A DNA stretch of 64,000 bases from Haematococcus lacustris (Eukaryota; Chlorophyta; Chlorophyceae; Chlamydomonadales; Haematococcaceae). Under the pieces are notes generated by a model. It was not told where the DNA came from. It did not search any database and worked only from the letters and a program-made list of their open reading frames with translations. Location of the stretch: NCBI GenBank assembly GCA_030144725.1, contig JASKMD010000024.1:7808932-7872931 (forward strand), read 5' to 3'. Made by a program: the position numbers and the translations under genes. Of this stretch, positions 1 to 12,240 are shown piece by piece. How positions within the stretch are numbered: position 1 is the first letter of the stretch; every line of letters begins with the position of its first letter.

Positions 1-637
1 ACAGCAACGTGAAGCCATCACAAATACTAGGAATTATAGGTTTTGTTTGTTGGCATTTAATTTGTTTGTCTGGCATTGTTTGACCTCAAAAGCACCAGCC
101 AACTCTATAAACTCACAACCAGGACGACAATTCCTGTTTTCACCGCGCAAAAGCGTCGCGCCAGTCGCGAAAGGCATAGGCTTCAAAAATCATGAAAGGC
201 ACCCGCCCACCGTGAGGCTATAGCACCAGGAATGAGGCTTCCACGAGCTGACAAACGATAGAATGTAGCATGAATAGCCAACGCCGCGAGGGTGAATGCC
301 GCTGCTGCTGCCTGACCTGCTGACATTGCGTTTGTTGAGCCAGTCTCCTTCCGTCCTTGTCATTGCCTCTGCCAGCCCCAATAGTACCCACCACATTGCC
401 TCTGGCACATTGCCTCCGCCTGGTATGCTTTGCAAATAGTATCTCCCTCTTAGCCTAGAGATGGACTTAGCCTAGAGATGCACTGATCGAAGCTGATGAC
501 AGGCCATAGAGGGCACACTACTGTGCTGCAGGCTGCAGACCTCAGATATGCTTTGCAGAGTTTCACTCAACGTGGCATTTAATGGTAATTTGTTTGTCTG
601 GCATCAGCCCTAAGACTGAAGCCATACTGACTGAGTA
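1..637. other. Gene-poor stretch with a short direct repeat
   Basis: I see no coding region here. Two copies of a sequence of about 27 bases (GGCATTTAAT followed by AATTTGTTTGTCTGGCAT) lie at 52-78 and 573-604; the second carries a three-base GGT insertion. They could be the remains of a target-site duplication or a dispersed repeat. Nothing between them resembles a known element. Confidence 0.3.
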
Positions 638-889
638 TTATCTGACTGAGTTGTAACATGCAAAACAAACATGCTGGCAGGCCGTGCGCAGCTTGCGCGC
701 TTCTTGTGGGGTAAGGAATAGCTTCTGTTCGATAACCTCCAAGTTTTCGACGGAAGCGAGCTCCGATACCCCGATGTCTCCCAGTTGGCAAGCTTCGGCA
801 ATGTCCTCAACCAGGTCAGGCTCATCAATTGCGGAACGTAGGCACTCCAGTAGCAACGCAATATGGCCCATAACTAGGTACTGCGACAA
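638..889 (-). CDS. Hypothetical short ORF or exon, unrecognised
   Basis: An 83-codon open frame on the minus strand begins MSQYLVMGHIALLLECL and contains acidic, leucine-rich helical-looking sequence (IDEPDLVEDIAEACQLGDIGV). The balanced composition differs from the Ala/Pro/Gly-rich shadow frames elsewhere, so it may be one exon of a minus-strand gene. I recognise no domain, and no flanking exon could be joined to it with good splice signals. It could equally be a chance frame. Confidence 0.22.
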   Translation of the reverse strand: MSQYLVMGHIALLLECLRSAIDEPDLVEDIAEACQLGDIGVSELASVENLEVIEQKLFLTPQEARKLRTACQHVCFACYNSVR

Positions 890-1415
890 AGGATGTTCTC
901 GTGTATAGTGGCAAGGTAGACAAAAATATGGTGGCGTTCTCTGCGGTTACTATCAAACTGGCAACTAACTTCCCTCCTAACTGCCGGCCCGCGAGCCAAG
1001 CCAAAATATGGGAGAGGATGGGAAGGAGGAGGTCCGACACGCGCCAGCGTACCAGCGGCTACAGTCATGTGTACTATTAGCAGGTAGCGTTCTTACCCTG
1101 CTGTGTGTACCGACCCACCCTAACCCTCCACTATGCCCATCCTATGCTACCCATCCAATGTATGTGATGAATACTACCCATCCAAGTCACCCCCCCGTCC
1201 CACACTCCATTTAAGTCGGACAACTAGGGACCACTGGGGATCACACTAGGGACAACTCAAATGGTGTTAAGGTGTTGTGTGGAGTACACTCATTGCACGT
1301 GGACATAGTGCATGAGTGCCTACCACCTACACTATTGCCTGACCCCGGAGAGCTATAGTCTAGAGTTGGCATGACCTGCATACACTAATGACAGCTCAAA
1401 TGGGGGGGCACACAC

Positions 1416-3000
1416 TACTTTGCCACAGCAGGCGGCTGCTGCTGCTGGGCCTTGGGTGGCTTGTCTCGCACTCGCTTACACCCCAGGCCAGGGTATTCCT
1501 TGCCCTTGGCCGGCAGAGCTGTCTAGTCTTGCCACCAGCTCAGCTCCAATGAGTGGCACCAGCTTTCCCCAATGCGCTGCATGTTTAGCGCTGCATTGCG
1601 ATCCATGTCCAGCCATATGCCTGGCTGTGGTGCTGGCTTGGCTTTTGCAGCCTTGCCCTTGGCCTTGCCTTTGCCCTTGGTGGGCTGGGTGGGCTCAGCT
1701 GCCTGTTCAGCCTTGGTGCGCTTGCTGCGCTTGGCTGGCATGGGAGTGCTGGGCCCTGGCTCTGGGGCTGCTGAGCTATCTGAAAATTAAGAAAAGTCTG
1801 AACTCTACAGCCCCCTTGGCATGCCAACGCAGCAGCATGCTACAAGCCGCAAGCCAGCTCCCGAGGTGCCGTGTGGCCCCGTACCTGGCCCCGCCTCTGC
1901 TTGCAGCTCGCTGCAACATTGATGTGCGTGGCAATTGCAAGCAAGCCTAAGGCTAGGGTTAGGGTTAGGGTTCCGGCTAGGGTGTGAGCTAGGCAACCCA
2001 CCCTAGTGTCAGGAGAGCCAACCGTTCAAAGACCGTACTGTCTCTGCCCTCTCACAATAACTGATGGGCCATGCCATGAGCTGCACCTGTGCCATGGATC
2101 CACGGATCCACCGCTCTGATCCCCTAACCCTGCCTGCTGATCCCTCAACACCAAGACAGCCCTACCCTCACGGCTAACGGCTGACAGCATGAGCGGTGCA
2201 AGCCATCTTCTACGACCATGCTGTTGGGCAGCGCTCCTTATAAGGTATAACAGACAACATGTAATAACTTGTTTGACTATGGATAATCTCATTCAGCTAC
2301 TCCAATCAAGTTGAAGCATCCTCCGTCGCACCCTTGATGACTGCAAACCCTACTCCGGTGGCATTTCCACCCAAAACCGCTGGGCACCTCACCAAAACTC
2401 ACAGCATTATGCTTACAAGGCTAAGAGCCTGTGTAAACTACTAGGGCCTATGCATTGTTGCGGGCCCGACCATCCATGCCCCGCATGTACGCTCCTTATG
2501 CCAGCTTGAGGTAACATCCAATTCAGCCCTAGCCACACCAACCTCTGACCTCAACAGCCGCTGTGCTTCAGCTGCAGCCTGCAGCTGATCTTCCCAAGCC
2601 CGCTACTCCTGCTGCTGGACCTTCGCAACCGCAATCATTCAGCGGCTTGCTGCTGGCCTAGTGCGCGCGAGTGGCACAATGGCAGCCGGTCAGGCCATTG
2701 GCACAACTCCAGAGCCCGCTCCACGCTCTTACTTGTGCGCTGCAGCTTCAAGGTGAGGCGTCATCCTGATCTAGCCGCCTGCCCGGCTGTGGGGCTGGCT
2801 GGGGGGTGCAGGGTGCCGGCTGGGAGGGTCCAGGAAGTTTCTGGCAGGGTCGCCGAAGAAAGCTGGGGTCTCCACATCAGACCCCTCACAGTCTTGCCAA
2901 GCTGTTGGCTCCAAGCTCGCTGCAACAGCTGCTGGTCCACCTCTGCCTTTGGGGGCACCCAGCCCTGTGGATTGGGGTGGCTGCAGTCTAGGGTCAGGGC
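1416..3000 (-). pseudogene. Fanzor (TnpB-like) nuclease relic
   Basis: Two minus-strand blocks are clearly related to the Fanzor gene at 4516-7301. The block at 2761-2958 encodes RAWSQQLGKTVRGLMW, matching RPAWSQQRDQPVRGMMW in that gene. The block at 1416-1793 encodes PSTPMPAKR, a Lys/Ala linker and then the RuvC-III motif WLDMDRNAALNMQRIGES, which carries the third catalytic Asp. An in-frame TAG (1523-1525) interrupts the C-terminal tail, and the tail homology continues in frame beyond it to a second stop at 1416-1418. The two blocks are about 1 kb apart, against about 0.1 kb in the better copy, so an insertion or an intron separates them. RuvC-I and RuvC-II were not found. The Cys of MMWC is Arg here. 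This is a dead copy that still shows the original reading frame of the linker. Confidence 0.75.
1953..1972 (+). repeat. Short interstitial telomere-like tract
   Basis: About three tandem TTAGGG-type units (GGGTTAGGGTTAGGG) lie inside the Fanzor relic interval. The tract is too short and too internal to be a chromosome end. A degenerate version recurs near 3975-4005. Confidence 0.4.
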
Positions 3001-3420
3001 TGGGGCGCATGCACAGCTGAGCTGACACGGCTGATGCGCATGTCAACTACATGTGCCACCCTGCCCCCTTGCCTTAGTCTGGGGTTCTCCCTAGGATTGT
3101 GGCTTGGAAAAGTAAATAAAAGTGCAAAAAGGGAGGGGACCCCAGTGTGAGAGTCTGCACAAGGCTGGCAGGAGCTCCCGCCTGCTCCTACTCCATCATC
3201 ATCGCCAGCAAGTGCAAGTAGCCAAGCAGGCAGTCAGGCGTCGTGGTGGTGAAGCTGAGCACCACACCAGCCAAGATTACTTCAGCTGAGCACAACCCGA
3301 GATACCAGGACCAGGGCCCCACCCCCCTTCTGTTCCTCATAGGTCACGTGGGCCGCATCAGCATAACACCCTCACAACTAGGGGCCATCTTACGGGAACC
3401 CGAAACTACTTATCCGGGCC

Positions 3421-3585
3421 AATATATAGTTATATATAATATATAATATATAAATATATAATATATACTTGGGATGTAATATATATAATATATAATATAT
3501 AATATATATATTATAATATAATATATACTATTATATGTATTATGTATTATATATTATATATAATATATAATATATACTTGGGAAG
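3421..3585. repeat. AT-rich microsatellite
   Basis: Imperfect ATATA/TATAA repeats run for about 165 bases. The phrase AATATATACTTGGGA occurs at each end (near 3459 and 3566), which suggests internal duplication. The block is strikingly AT-rich against GC-rich surroundings. Confidence 0.85.
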
Positions 3586-3589
3586 GTGG

Positions 3590-4515
3590 GGCAACAGATG
3601 TTGGCATGAGTAACATAAGCAACAGCTCAGCAAGCAGTGCACACATCACTGTGCTACAGGTTGCTGGGCCTGGGCCTTTGGTGCTTGGTCTCACAGCTTC
3701 CATCGCCAACGGCCACTGTCCGCAGTGCCCTGCCATTGACGTTGGGACCGCATCAGCCACACAAGCGGAAGGAATTGACTGAGAGGAGGCGGAATCGCAC
3801 TATGTCTGAAGTATGCCATCCTACAGGCCCAATCAAATGTCCTCTATGTGCCGTGCCTTACAACTTGAGGGCCATCAGAGCAGCAGAGCATGATCTTTGG
3901 ATGGATTTGTGGTCCACCCACCTGATGCACAAGGGCGCTAGAGGTGGGTTTCAAAGGCAGGCCCCCAGGGGAGGGTTAGGATCAGGGTAAGGGTTAGCCT
4001 GAGTCTAACTGTAACCCCCAGGGGGGTTTGGGCATAGCACGGCGGGGCCTAGGTAGGGTGATTAGGGGACGGGGTTAAATGCGTCAGGGGCAGGGGCAAG
4101 GGGGCTTGCCTGGTCATGCCGGGGCACCCAGTTAGGCCTCATAGAAACTAAATGCGTTAGGGGCAGGGAACTATTGTAGCGACCTGCTGAGCTGAACAAC
4201 GCCCGGCCGGAGCTGTGGTTTGGACAGAGCTAGACATGCTACAGCTTGCAGTCACAACAGCATGCCACGCCGATGCCAGGCTGCTAGTGTATCCCGATGA
4301 CGTCATCAGCCTGCCTTCTGGCACGGATGGGGTCTTTTACGGCCGCGTGCTGGTAGCAGGCACTCACAGGTGTTTGCCGTGCTTGCAACCAGCTCAATGT
4401 ATGTGTAGCATGCTATGTTTGTTCAAGCCCTTTGGGAGTGCGAGAGTGAGTGACATCGCCTCCTGGGTATAAGTAGGTCTCAGCAGGTGTTAGTAGGTAT
4501 GAGCCTAGTGGCGCA
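3590..4515. other. Intergenic region upstream of the Fanzor gene
   Basis: I recognise no gene. A 117-codon plus-strand frame at 3637-3990 contains one CPLC pair but no known domain. The stretch 3960-4170 has degenerate GGGTTAGG-like and AGGGGCAGGGG phrases. The promoter of the downstream Fanzor gene should lie here, but I could not assign a TATA box or start site. Confidence 0.3.
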
Positions 4516-7301
4516 ATGCCTCCGAGGAAGCGACCCAGTGCCGCGGAGCAAGATCCGCTTCCGATTGAAAGCCCGCGATGCCCGGATTGGGAGCCTGAGC
4601 CAGACCCTGACCCTGAGCCTGAGCCAGAGCCAGAGCCTGCCCCAGCGCCACCCACCCTGCGCCCACCCAGCGCCCGCCTTGCTGCCCGCCACCCCCCACC
4701 AGCAGCTCCCACTGGGCCACCCATGCCCTTGGACAGTGAAGACCCAGTCCTGCTGCAGCAGCTCAAGGTGTTTTGCCTGTATTTTGCCAACTCCAACTTC
4801 CTCACCCCCTACAACCAGCTGCAGCGGCGGCTTGGGCGCGCTAGGCAGAACAAGCACTTCAGCATCAAGCCTGCCTTTGATGACCCCAGCAACCAGGAGC
4901 TACTAGCCAAGCTGCAGCAGCTGGGCAGCGCCAACTTCACCGGTGACCACAACACCATCAGCCATCACTCCATGCAGCTGGCGGTCGCCATGCAGCAGCA
5001 CTACTCCAACCCAGGCAAGTGGTGGTGGTGCATAGACTCTGGACCTGGACCTTGACATAGACCTGACCTGACCTGACTTGACCTGACCTGACCTTAGACC
5101 TGACCTGACCTGATACCTGACCTGACCTGACCTGACCTGACCTGACCTGACCTGACCTGACCTGACCTGACCTGACCTGACCTGCATGCATGCAGAGCGC
5201 TATGTCAAGCTCTACGCCAAGGCAGCCAGGGCCAGGCTAGGATGGAGCGGGGAGGAGGCTCAGCTCCTCACCAAGCTGACGTGTGGGTACAGCCTCAACA
5301 CTGACAGCCCTGAGCTGCAGGCGCCCCACCTGGACAAGGCGCATGTCAACGACCTGATGGAGGAGGCAGCCAAGCAGCGGAGACTGCTGGCCCTGGAGGA
5401 GGGAGACTCTTTGCAGGACACCGTACCCCTGCCCTGCCGCATGCGCCATGCGGTGCATGTATGCAGGTGCCTGGAGCAGTGGCAGCAGCCCCCCACCACA
5501 CCCGTGCCAGGCAAGCCAAAGCGTGGCGGGCGTAGGGTGGGGCCCCGGGTCCTGACCTGCCCACCCCCCTTCACCCTCACCCCCTTGGCCAGGGCAGGGG
5601 TGCACTTCGTCAAGGTGGACAGCAGGGTGTTGCATGGGGTGTGCCAGCAGCTGGGGCTCACAAGGGAGAAAGAAAAGGTGTTCTGCGCAGAGCCAGCCCG
5701 TAGCAACCATTGGGACAGGTGGTTCAGCACAGGCAAGCTGGCCAACCAAGGCTTTGAGTTCGAGCGGACAGTGGAGACCGATGGTGTCAGTGTATGTGTG
5801 CACTACACCCGCCCCCTCCCCCCTCCTCCTGCCCCACCCTCAGCAGCAGGCCCCTCCAGCAGCAACAGCAGCCCAGCGGCAGCCCCAGGTGCAGCAGCAG
5901 TATCGGCCCATGAGTTGGGACTGCCCCGCATTGGCAAGGGCCTAGCTGAGCAGCGTGAGTTTGTGTTCAACCCAGACACTCAGATTGGGGTGGGAATCGA
6001 CCCCGGCGTCACCCAGGCAGTCAGCGCAGCCTCTGGGGTGTGGGACCCGATGACAGGCCAGCTGCAGGCAGACCAGCTGCGCCGGTGGAAGCTGACCAAG
6101 GGCGAGGTCAAGCATGGCAGTGGCCTGAACAATGCCCGCCGTAACACTGAGCGGTGGCTAGCACCGATCAAGCCCCACCTCCAGCACCTGGCAGCAGCAA
6201 GCTCAGCCGGCACCTCCCTGGAGGCCAACCTGAAGCACATCACCGTCACCCTGGCCACCTGGGATGCGGTGTGGGAGGTGTACCTGGACCCCAAGTGGGC
6301 AGAGCAGCGGCTGAGGCTGTACGGAGCCCAGGACCGGACACTGGAGCAGTTCTTCAAGAAGGTGAGGGTGGGTGGGAAGGTGGGTGGGAGGGAGGGAGGG
6401 TTAAGAGCCGGGAGGTGGTGGATTGGTAGGAAGCATGGGCATGACATGAAAAGGTAGTTGACTGTGCCATGCCTAACCTGGCGCCACCATGTCAGCCACC
6501 ATGTGTTTGCCTTGTGTGTATGGCTGCAGTTGGAGGAGGGCATGGCCGAGGTTTCCATGGAGCGTCATGGGCATGCCAAGCAGCTGGTGGTCTTCTTTGG
6601 TGCAGCTGGCATTGGCACTGGGGGTGGGTGGGGTGCTGATGCGGTGTTGCGTGCCTGCCGCAAGGTGGTGTGCAGGACCAGGGGGACAGACCAGCGGCGG
6701 GGCAGGGTGGTGCTAGTGGATGAGCACCGCACCAGCCGGGTCAGCTCAGCAGTGAATGGCCAGCAGCCTTGTGAGAGGCAGCTGAACAAGCGCAGGGCCA
6801 CCAGGCCTGCAGGCTGGAAGCCCCCAGCAGGGCAGGTGGAACCCCGCCTAGTGCGGCCAGCCTGGAGCCAGCAGCGTGACCAGCCAGTGCGGGGCATGAT
6901 GTGGTGCCCAGTAGTGCCCCCCCGCAAGCCCCCACAGGCCCCACGCAGCAGCCAGGCAGCCACACAGCCAGCAGCAGCCTCAGAGCCAGGGCCCAGCACC
7001 CCCCTGCCAGCCAAGCGCACAAGCGCACCAAGGCTGAGCGGGCAGCTAGCCCACAAAGGGCAAAGGCAAGGCTGCCAAGGCCAAGCCAGCACCACAGCCA
7101 GGCAGGTGGCTGGACAGGGACTGCAATGCGGCCCTGAACATGCAGCGCATTGGGGAGAGCAGGTGGCGGCCGCTGGAGCTGTGCTACTGGCCAGACCAGG
7201 GAGCGCTGCCAGCCAAGGGCAAGGAGTACCCTGGCTTGGGCTACAAGCGGCTGCGAGACAAGCCACCCAAGGCCCAGCAGCAGCAAGCCCCCCCCATTTG
7301 A
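4516..7301 (+). CDS. Fanzor (eukaryotic TnpB-like) RNA-guided nuclease gene, probably frameshifted
   Basis: Proposed exons are 4516-5014, 5196-6361 and 6530-7301. Intron 1 has a GC-AG boundary (AG|GCAAGT to TGCAG) and is filled with CCTGA repeats; intron 2 is GT-AG. Phases match at both junctions. The N-terminus is acidic and Pro/Glu-rich. The RuvC-I Asp is in GVGIDPGVTQA (5999-6001), the RuvC-II Glu in VVLVDEHRTS (6722-6724) and the RuvC-III Asp in WLDRDCNAALNM (7119-7121). The family cuts DNA guided by an RNA made from its own locus. The usual CxxC zinc ribbon between RuvC-II and III is reduced to isolated cysteines (QPCER, MMWCP). Between about 7018 and 7105 the frame shifts twice relative to the relic at 1.4-3.0 kb, where the same linker is one open frame. 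Two small indels, an extra intron or sequence error could explain this. Fanzor homology is secure; activity is doubtful. Confidence 0.8.
5056..5184 (+). repeat. CCTGA pentanucleotide array in Fanzor intron 1
   Basis: Tandem ACCTG/CCTGA units, with a few diverged copies at the start, fill most of the 181-base first intron and end just before the acceptor TGCATGCAG. In antisense the array reads GGTCA, which produces spurious Gln/Val/Arg/Ser repeat frames. Confidence 0.9.
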
Positions 7302-7403
7302 AGCTGTCATCAGCTTACGCTTAGTGCATGTTTTGTCATGCCAACTCTACGCATGCCCTGTCACAGGGGTCAGGTAATGATGTAGGTGGTAGGCGACCGT
7401 GAC

Positions 7404-7440
7404 CATGTGTATGCCATGTCTAGGCCATGGCATACACATG
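7404..7440. repeat. Perfect 15-bp inverted repeat downstream of the Fanzor gene
   Basis: CATGTGTATGCCATG (7404-7418) and its exact complement CATGGCATACACATG (7426-7440) are separated by 7 bases, about 100 bases after the Fanzor stop. As RNA this would form a stable hairpin. Fanzor guide RNAs are typically made from the 3' end and flank of the gene, so the position is suggestive. It could also be a transposon end or a chance palindrome. Confidence 0.6.
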
Positions 7441-9030
7441 CGATGGGAACTCCACACAGGCAAAAACACCGTTTTGTAGTGGTTCACAATTAGTGTGTTC
7501 GACTGCAATGAATGCTCAAGGTTGAGAGCCAAGGTGCTGGTAGCAGGTAAGTCAGGGTTCACTGCCTCACAGATATATTGTCAGTGCTTGCAAGCATAGC
7601 TGTGTATGTGTAATGTGCAATGTATGTATGTTTGCTCTAATCCAGCCCGTCAGACCATGGCTGTGTGTGACATGCGGTCCTTGACTGGAAAATTTGACTG
7701 AAGTGCTGCAGTCTAAGGTTCAAAGCAAGGCTCCATCCCGGCTTGCCATACCACGGGCTGCAGGCTAAGCACAGCTGCCACTGGCTCACCTCCCACTTCT
7801 AGGCACCCCGCCCTGAGGCTGGTGCTTGCTGCTGTTGAGATGAACCTCACTGAGATGCAGGGCGAGCACAGCCGAGGGACCCAGGGTGGTTCTAGACAGA
7901 TACACTAGCACACCATCTTCATTTAGGGAGTAGAGGGCCCCTGAGTGGAGGCTTGCCACATTGCCACATTGCCCTGGCTTCACCAGCTTGCACCCAGGAG
8001 CACCACAGGCAGCTGGACCTGGCCGTAGCGCTGCCTGGACACCTCCTTTACCACCTGTAAGGCACTCTAGGAGCACGGCGTGTCCACAGCCAGATCATGC
8101 TAGGCTGGCACCCACCCCTTCACAGCTACCTCCACTACATTCCCACCATCTTGCCACAGCTAAGTCCACAATGTCATCCAACTGTGCTCCATCATGTGTC
8201 CTGGGTGTGTCCACTCCTGACATGGCTGGGACTTGAAGTCAAGACGGCTGGCGGTGGTGATGTCACACTGAATGAGTTGTGTGATTGCATGCGGGGGTCC
8301 AGTGTGTACATGCACTGTGATGCCACTTGTCTCTATATGCTTTTGTGCAAACTTGTGCTTTGGGGTCCGAAGCTTGTGGGAGTCAAGAACATGACCCACA
8401 TCCCAACCATTAGGGCGAAGGTAAGGGAGCGGGGGGCTGTAGGTTCAGCGCCGCATCGATGTTCCTGTCCAGCCACCCTCGCTCCCTCTGAAGCTGGCCC
8501 ATCACAGGGCGTGCAGGGCCCAATACGTACAGGGCGTGCAACACACAGACCTACTGGTAAAAGACTACTACATCCCTTCCTACGAGCTCCTCCTCTCCAA
8601 AGCCGCTGCCAGCACACTGCCAGCTTGTCAGTCGCGGAAGGTGTTCAAAGCCAGGCAGGTCGTCTTTAGCAGGCCATCCTTTAGGCTCAGTGAAGGGCTA
8701 CTATACAGGGCATAGGGTTCGGGTCCCCGCCAACCCATGGGTGGGCACGCGGTTCTCTTAGATAGTCCCAACCTTGTGCTGGCTAGCAGAAGGGGCGTCA
8801 GTTTGATGGCCTCAGCTGTACGAAGTACTTTTGTTGTATAAGTCGGGAGCATCGCTGACACGAGCTGTTGTAGAGAGGGGGGGGGCCTTCGCAGCACACG
8901 GTAGGATGATCGAGTGACGAATTTCATGTCGATTCGCATTTCATTTGCGGAATGCCGTTTGGGGAAGCCGCAATGTCAGGCCACAGGGGCCCGTTGTTGT
9001 GACAGGCATGCTGCTTCTGTTCCCACCGCA
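7441..9030. other. Intergenic region between Fanzor and kinase genes
   Basis: I find no convincing gene. A minus-strand frame at 7786-8076 has non-repetitive composition (for example LNEDGVLVYLSRTTLG) but no domain I know. A polypyrimidine tract ending in CCCACCGCAG near 9031 resembles a splice acceptor, so a 5' non-coding exon of the kinase may lie upstream in this stretch. Confidence 0.3.
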
Positions 9031-9064
9031 GCCAGCGCCCCCAAGTGCTCCCAGTGCTCCACCC

Positions 9065-12000
9065 ATGGCTTCGGGAGGCCAACACCTCTATGCCAGGCGC
9101 AAGACGAAGCATGAGATCTGCGAGGCTTACTTAGCTCAGTTAGCGAAGCGGGATGACTTGGACTGCAGTTCCCCAGAGTTTAAGGCACAAGTTCGCGCCC
9201 ACTTTGACAGACTGCCGACCCGCTATGCTCTGGACGTGAACATACAGTCATTGGACGTGCTGTCCCATAAGCGGCTGCTTGACGAGGCTCGCGCTGACCC
9301 GACTGCCGTCAGCTTCGCAGTCCGGCCAGTGGAGATCATGGTGCATAAGCACAGCCAGGCAGTAGACTCGCCGTCCTCGCCACCGGTGCGCAGGTTTCTA
9401 CCGCACTGCCTTGCACTTTGTCGCGTCAGCCTGGGCAGGTCCAGGCCATATGGCAGCCACCTGCATCCTGCTGCCCCTGCACTATGCCCGTATGCCACTG
9501 TGACGTATCTGCCACAACTTTTTGTACAGCAGCTACCAAGGGTACCGCGGAACCGAGGACATCTGCCGAAGCCAGCGTTCGGTAGCTCTCCAAACCTGCA
9601 GGTCAGGCGCAGGCTCCAAGCTGAGGTGGAAAGCCAGAACGTAACAAACGGTGTCTTTTACCGCAGGCTCTTGCGCTGGAGGCTGCGCAGGCTGATTGGA
9701 CTGGGCCTGGATCATACAATGCCAGCCAGGACGACCAGAGCAGCAGCAATCATCCAGATGGCTCAGCCGACGCTGTAGCCTTCTATGAAATCACAGTTGC
9801 CAGCATCGACCAGCCTAAACTACTCAGCAGACTCAGTGAAGCGCTGGTGAGCAGAGGATAGAGAGCTTTGCCAAGCAAATACTGGCCAAGGCCAAGGTTC
9901 TTCAGCACACACCTGGATGCTGTCTGGTGGTCTGCAGAGCGATTTGGGACTGAATATCAGAGAGGCACATGCCTTTAACACATCGGACCGGTTTTCCCTG
10001 GATGTATTTGTCGTAGATCAATTGCAGCAACAGGTGAGTACGAGTAGCTGAGTGCTGCTTACCAAAGTTTGGCGCCGCACTGGCTGACAGTTGAATTGCC
10101 TTCTTTGCAGCCACTCATGAATATTGAAGAGATGCTGAGCCATCGCCTGTCACTGATGCCTCCGCCACCACTTTCCTCTTCTGGGCAGTATGCAGCACAG
10201 CCAGCACAGTCAGCACAAGGGCCAGCAGCAGGGTTGCGGCTGCCTCAGGAGCCCACACCTCAGCAAGACTTCCTCCATGTGAGTCCTGGTTTGTTGAGGC
10301 CTGTTGGCAGACTAGGATCATGCAGAGCAGTCATACACACGACAGGCAATGATGGTCATATCGATGACACAAGGCTTGCTGGGGATTCGATGCAGTGAGT
10401 ATCATTTCTTGGGCCGCATGCTTACAGAGTATGGCCCCGACACGGCCCGCGTCACCAGCAGTGGATGACTGGGAGATTGATATTACCCAGCTTCAGATCG
10501 ATGCTAAGGTTGCGTCTGGGGCATTCAGCAATCTGTATCGAGGCAGCTACTGCGGCCAGGAGGTTGCAGTCAAGATCCTGAAGGATGTCCAGGATGACAC
10601 AAGCCAGTACCAAGAGTTCCTGCAGGTGACTATATCAGCATGGTGTAGCTTAGAAGAGCACCGCAAATGTCTAGCACCATGGAACAATTACGCTTGGACA
10701 GCAGTCATCTGGTAGGGGTTGCAGGCATTGTCAGTGTCAATGGTGCACAGCGCACCTCGACCCGAATGGCAGCGTGTGGGGTGCTGCATGCAGGAGGTCT
10801 CCATCATGCGCAAGGTCCGCCACAAAAACGTGGTGCAGTTCATCGGAGCCTGCACCCGCAAACCCAATCTATGTATTGTGTTTGAGTTTATGTCAGGAGG
10901 CAGCGTGTACGATTACATTCGCAGGGTAAGTGGCTCCAACAGCTGATGTGTCGCCTTGATGTCTGTATATGAGGCAGTGGGTGTGAGGTGGAGCAGTCCC
11001 GAGAGGTGGCAAGCTCGAGCAGCTCGAGAACAGAATGTGACTGAAGTTGAGAAGTGCACCCTTCCCCATGGCACAGGAGGGCCCTCTCCACCTGAGTCAG
11101 ATTCTGAAGACAGCAGTGGATGTGTCTCGGGGCATGGACTACCTGCACCAACGCAAGATCATTCACCGCGACCTCAAGGCTGCCAACTTGCTAATGGATG
11201 ACCATGCAATAGTCAAGGTGCGCTGCAGAGGCTCCAGTACAGGCTCCAGCATGCATTTGAAGCCGGAATGACGACGCATAGGTTGAAGCAGCAGCAGTGA
11301 TCACATTCACTATAGAAGTTTTTGGATGCTGTTCGCCCCCAATGCTATGGACTTCTGTCTGTGCAGATCGCAGACTTTGGCGTCGCTCGGGTAATTGAGG
11401 GCTCGGGTGCCATGACAGCTGAGACCGGCACTTACCGCTGGATGGCGCCGGAGGTCATTGAGCACAAACCCTATGACACAAAGGCAGATGTTTTCTCTTT
11501 TGCAGTCGTCATATGGGAGCTGCTCACATGCAAGGTGGGCTCACACAGCGCTGCTGAGCAGTTGGGTGTGTAACGCTCATGCATCAATGTGTGTGCAAAG
11601 CCTGGTAATTGTCGTGATGCTCACTGCTGGGCTGGTTGCTGGCAATGTGGCATTGTTTCCAGTCAACAGGGGCTGCTAGCTGTCACAGCGCAGACCAATG
11701 TCTATGGCCAGCCTGTCCCGCCCCTGCAGGTCCCCTACAGTGACATGACCCCCTTGCAAGCAGCTGTGGGTGTGGTGCAGAAGGGCCTCAGACCAGGCAT
11801 CCCGCCCAACTGCCCTCCGGCCTTGGCTGACCTGATGCGGGCTGCATGGGCCCAAGAGCCCCAGGCCCGGCCCTCCTTCAGAGACCTCACGCCCCGTCTG
11901 CAAGGTGGGCAGTTGCTGCATCTGCACCCGTGTGTGCTTGGTGCTGATGTAGTATGACCCTTGCGCCTACTCATAGCGTGACACCAACATTGTTGTCTGG

Positions 12001-12240
12001 TTGTGTGTAGCAGCAGATGGGCAATTGTGCTGGAGTGTGTTGTGGCATGGTGCTAGGTCCACCTGCGCCGCTGGCTGGCGCCATGTGTGACTGGACGCAG
12101 GAATGTACGAGGCTTCCAAGCAGGAGGAGGCGCGGCAGCAGGCTGCTGCAGCCATGGCGGCCAGCACAGCAGCTATGAACAAGAGCTCAGCGGCAGGCAG
12201 CACAGCAGGAGGCTTGCTGGCCAAGCTGCGGGGGAGATAG
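9065..12240 (+). CDS. ACT-domain protein kinase, plant STY8/STY17/STY46-like (Raf-like group)
   Basis: Ten exons can be placed with GT-AG boundaries and consistent phase: 9065-9385, 9667-9846, 9938-10033, 10111-10278, 10428-10625, 10794-10925, 11077-11217, 11367-11534, 11730-11904 and 12101-12240. Together they give 572 codons, close to Arabidopsis STY kinases. The N-terminus has the family signature [23 protein letters not shown]. Exons 2-3 encode an ACT domain ([18 protein letters not shown], then [20 protein letters not shown]). The kinase domain has a glycine loop [10 protein letters not shown], catalytic [21 protein letters not shown] and GTYRWMAPE, so all key residues are present. The tail is Ala/Gln-rich and ends LLAKLRGR. 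Plant relatives phosphorylate chloroplast precursor proteins; that role here is inferred from the family. An in-frame start at 8945 exists, but an acceptor-like site near 9031 favours 9065. I see no frameshift. Confidence 0.92.

Noticed and set aside
1420..1950. 176-codon plus-strand Cys/Ala/Trp-rich ORF
   Set aside because: It is antisense to the Fanzor relic, whose RuvC-III motif is clear on the minus strand.
1953..1972. Chromosome end
   Set aside because: Only about three telomere-like units occur, inside a gene relic with sequence on both sides.
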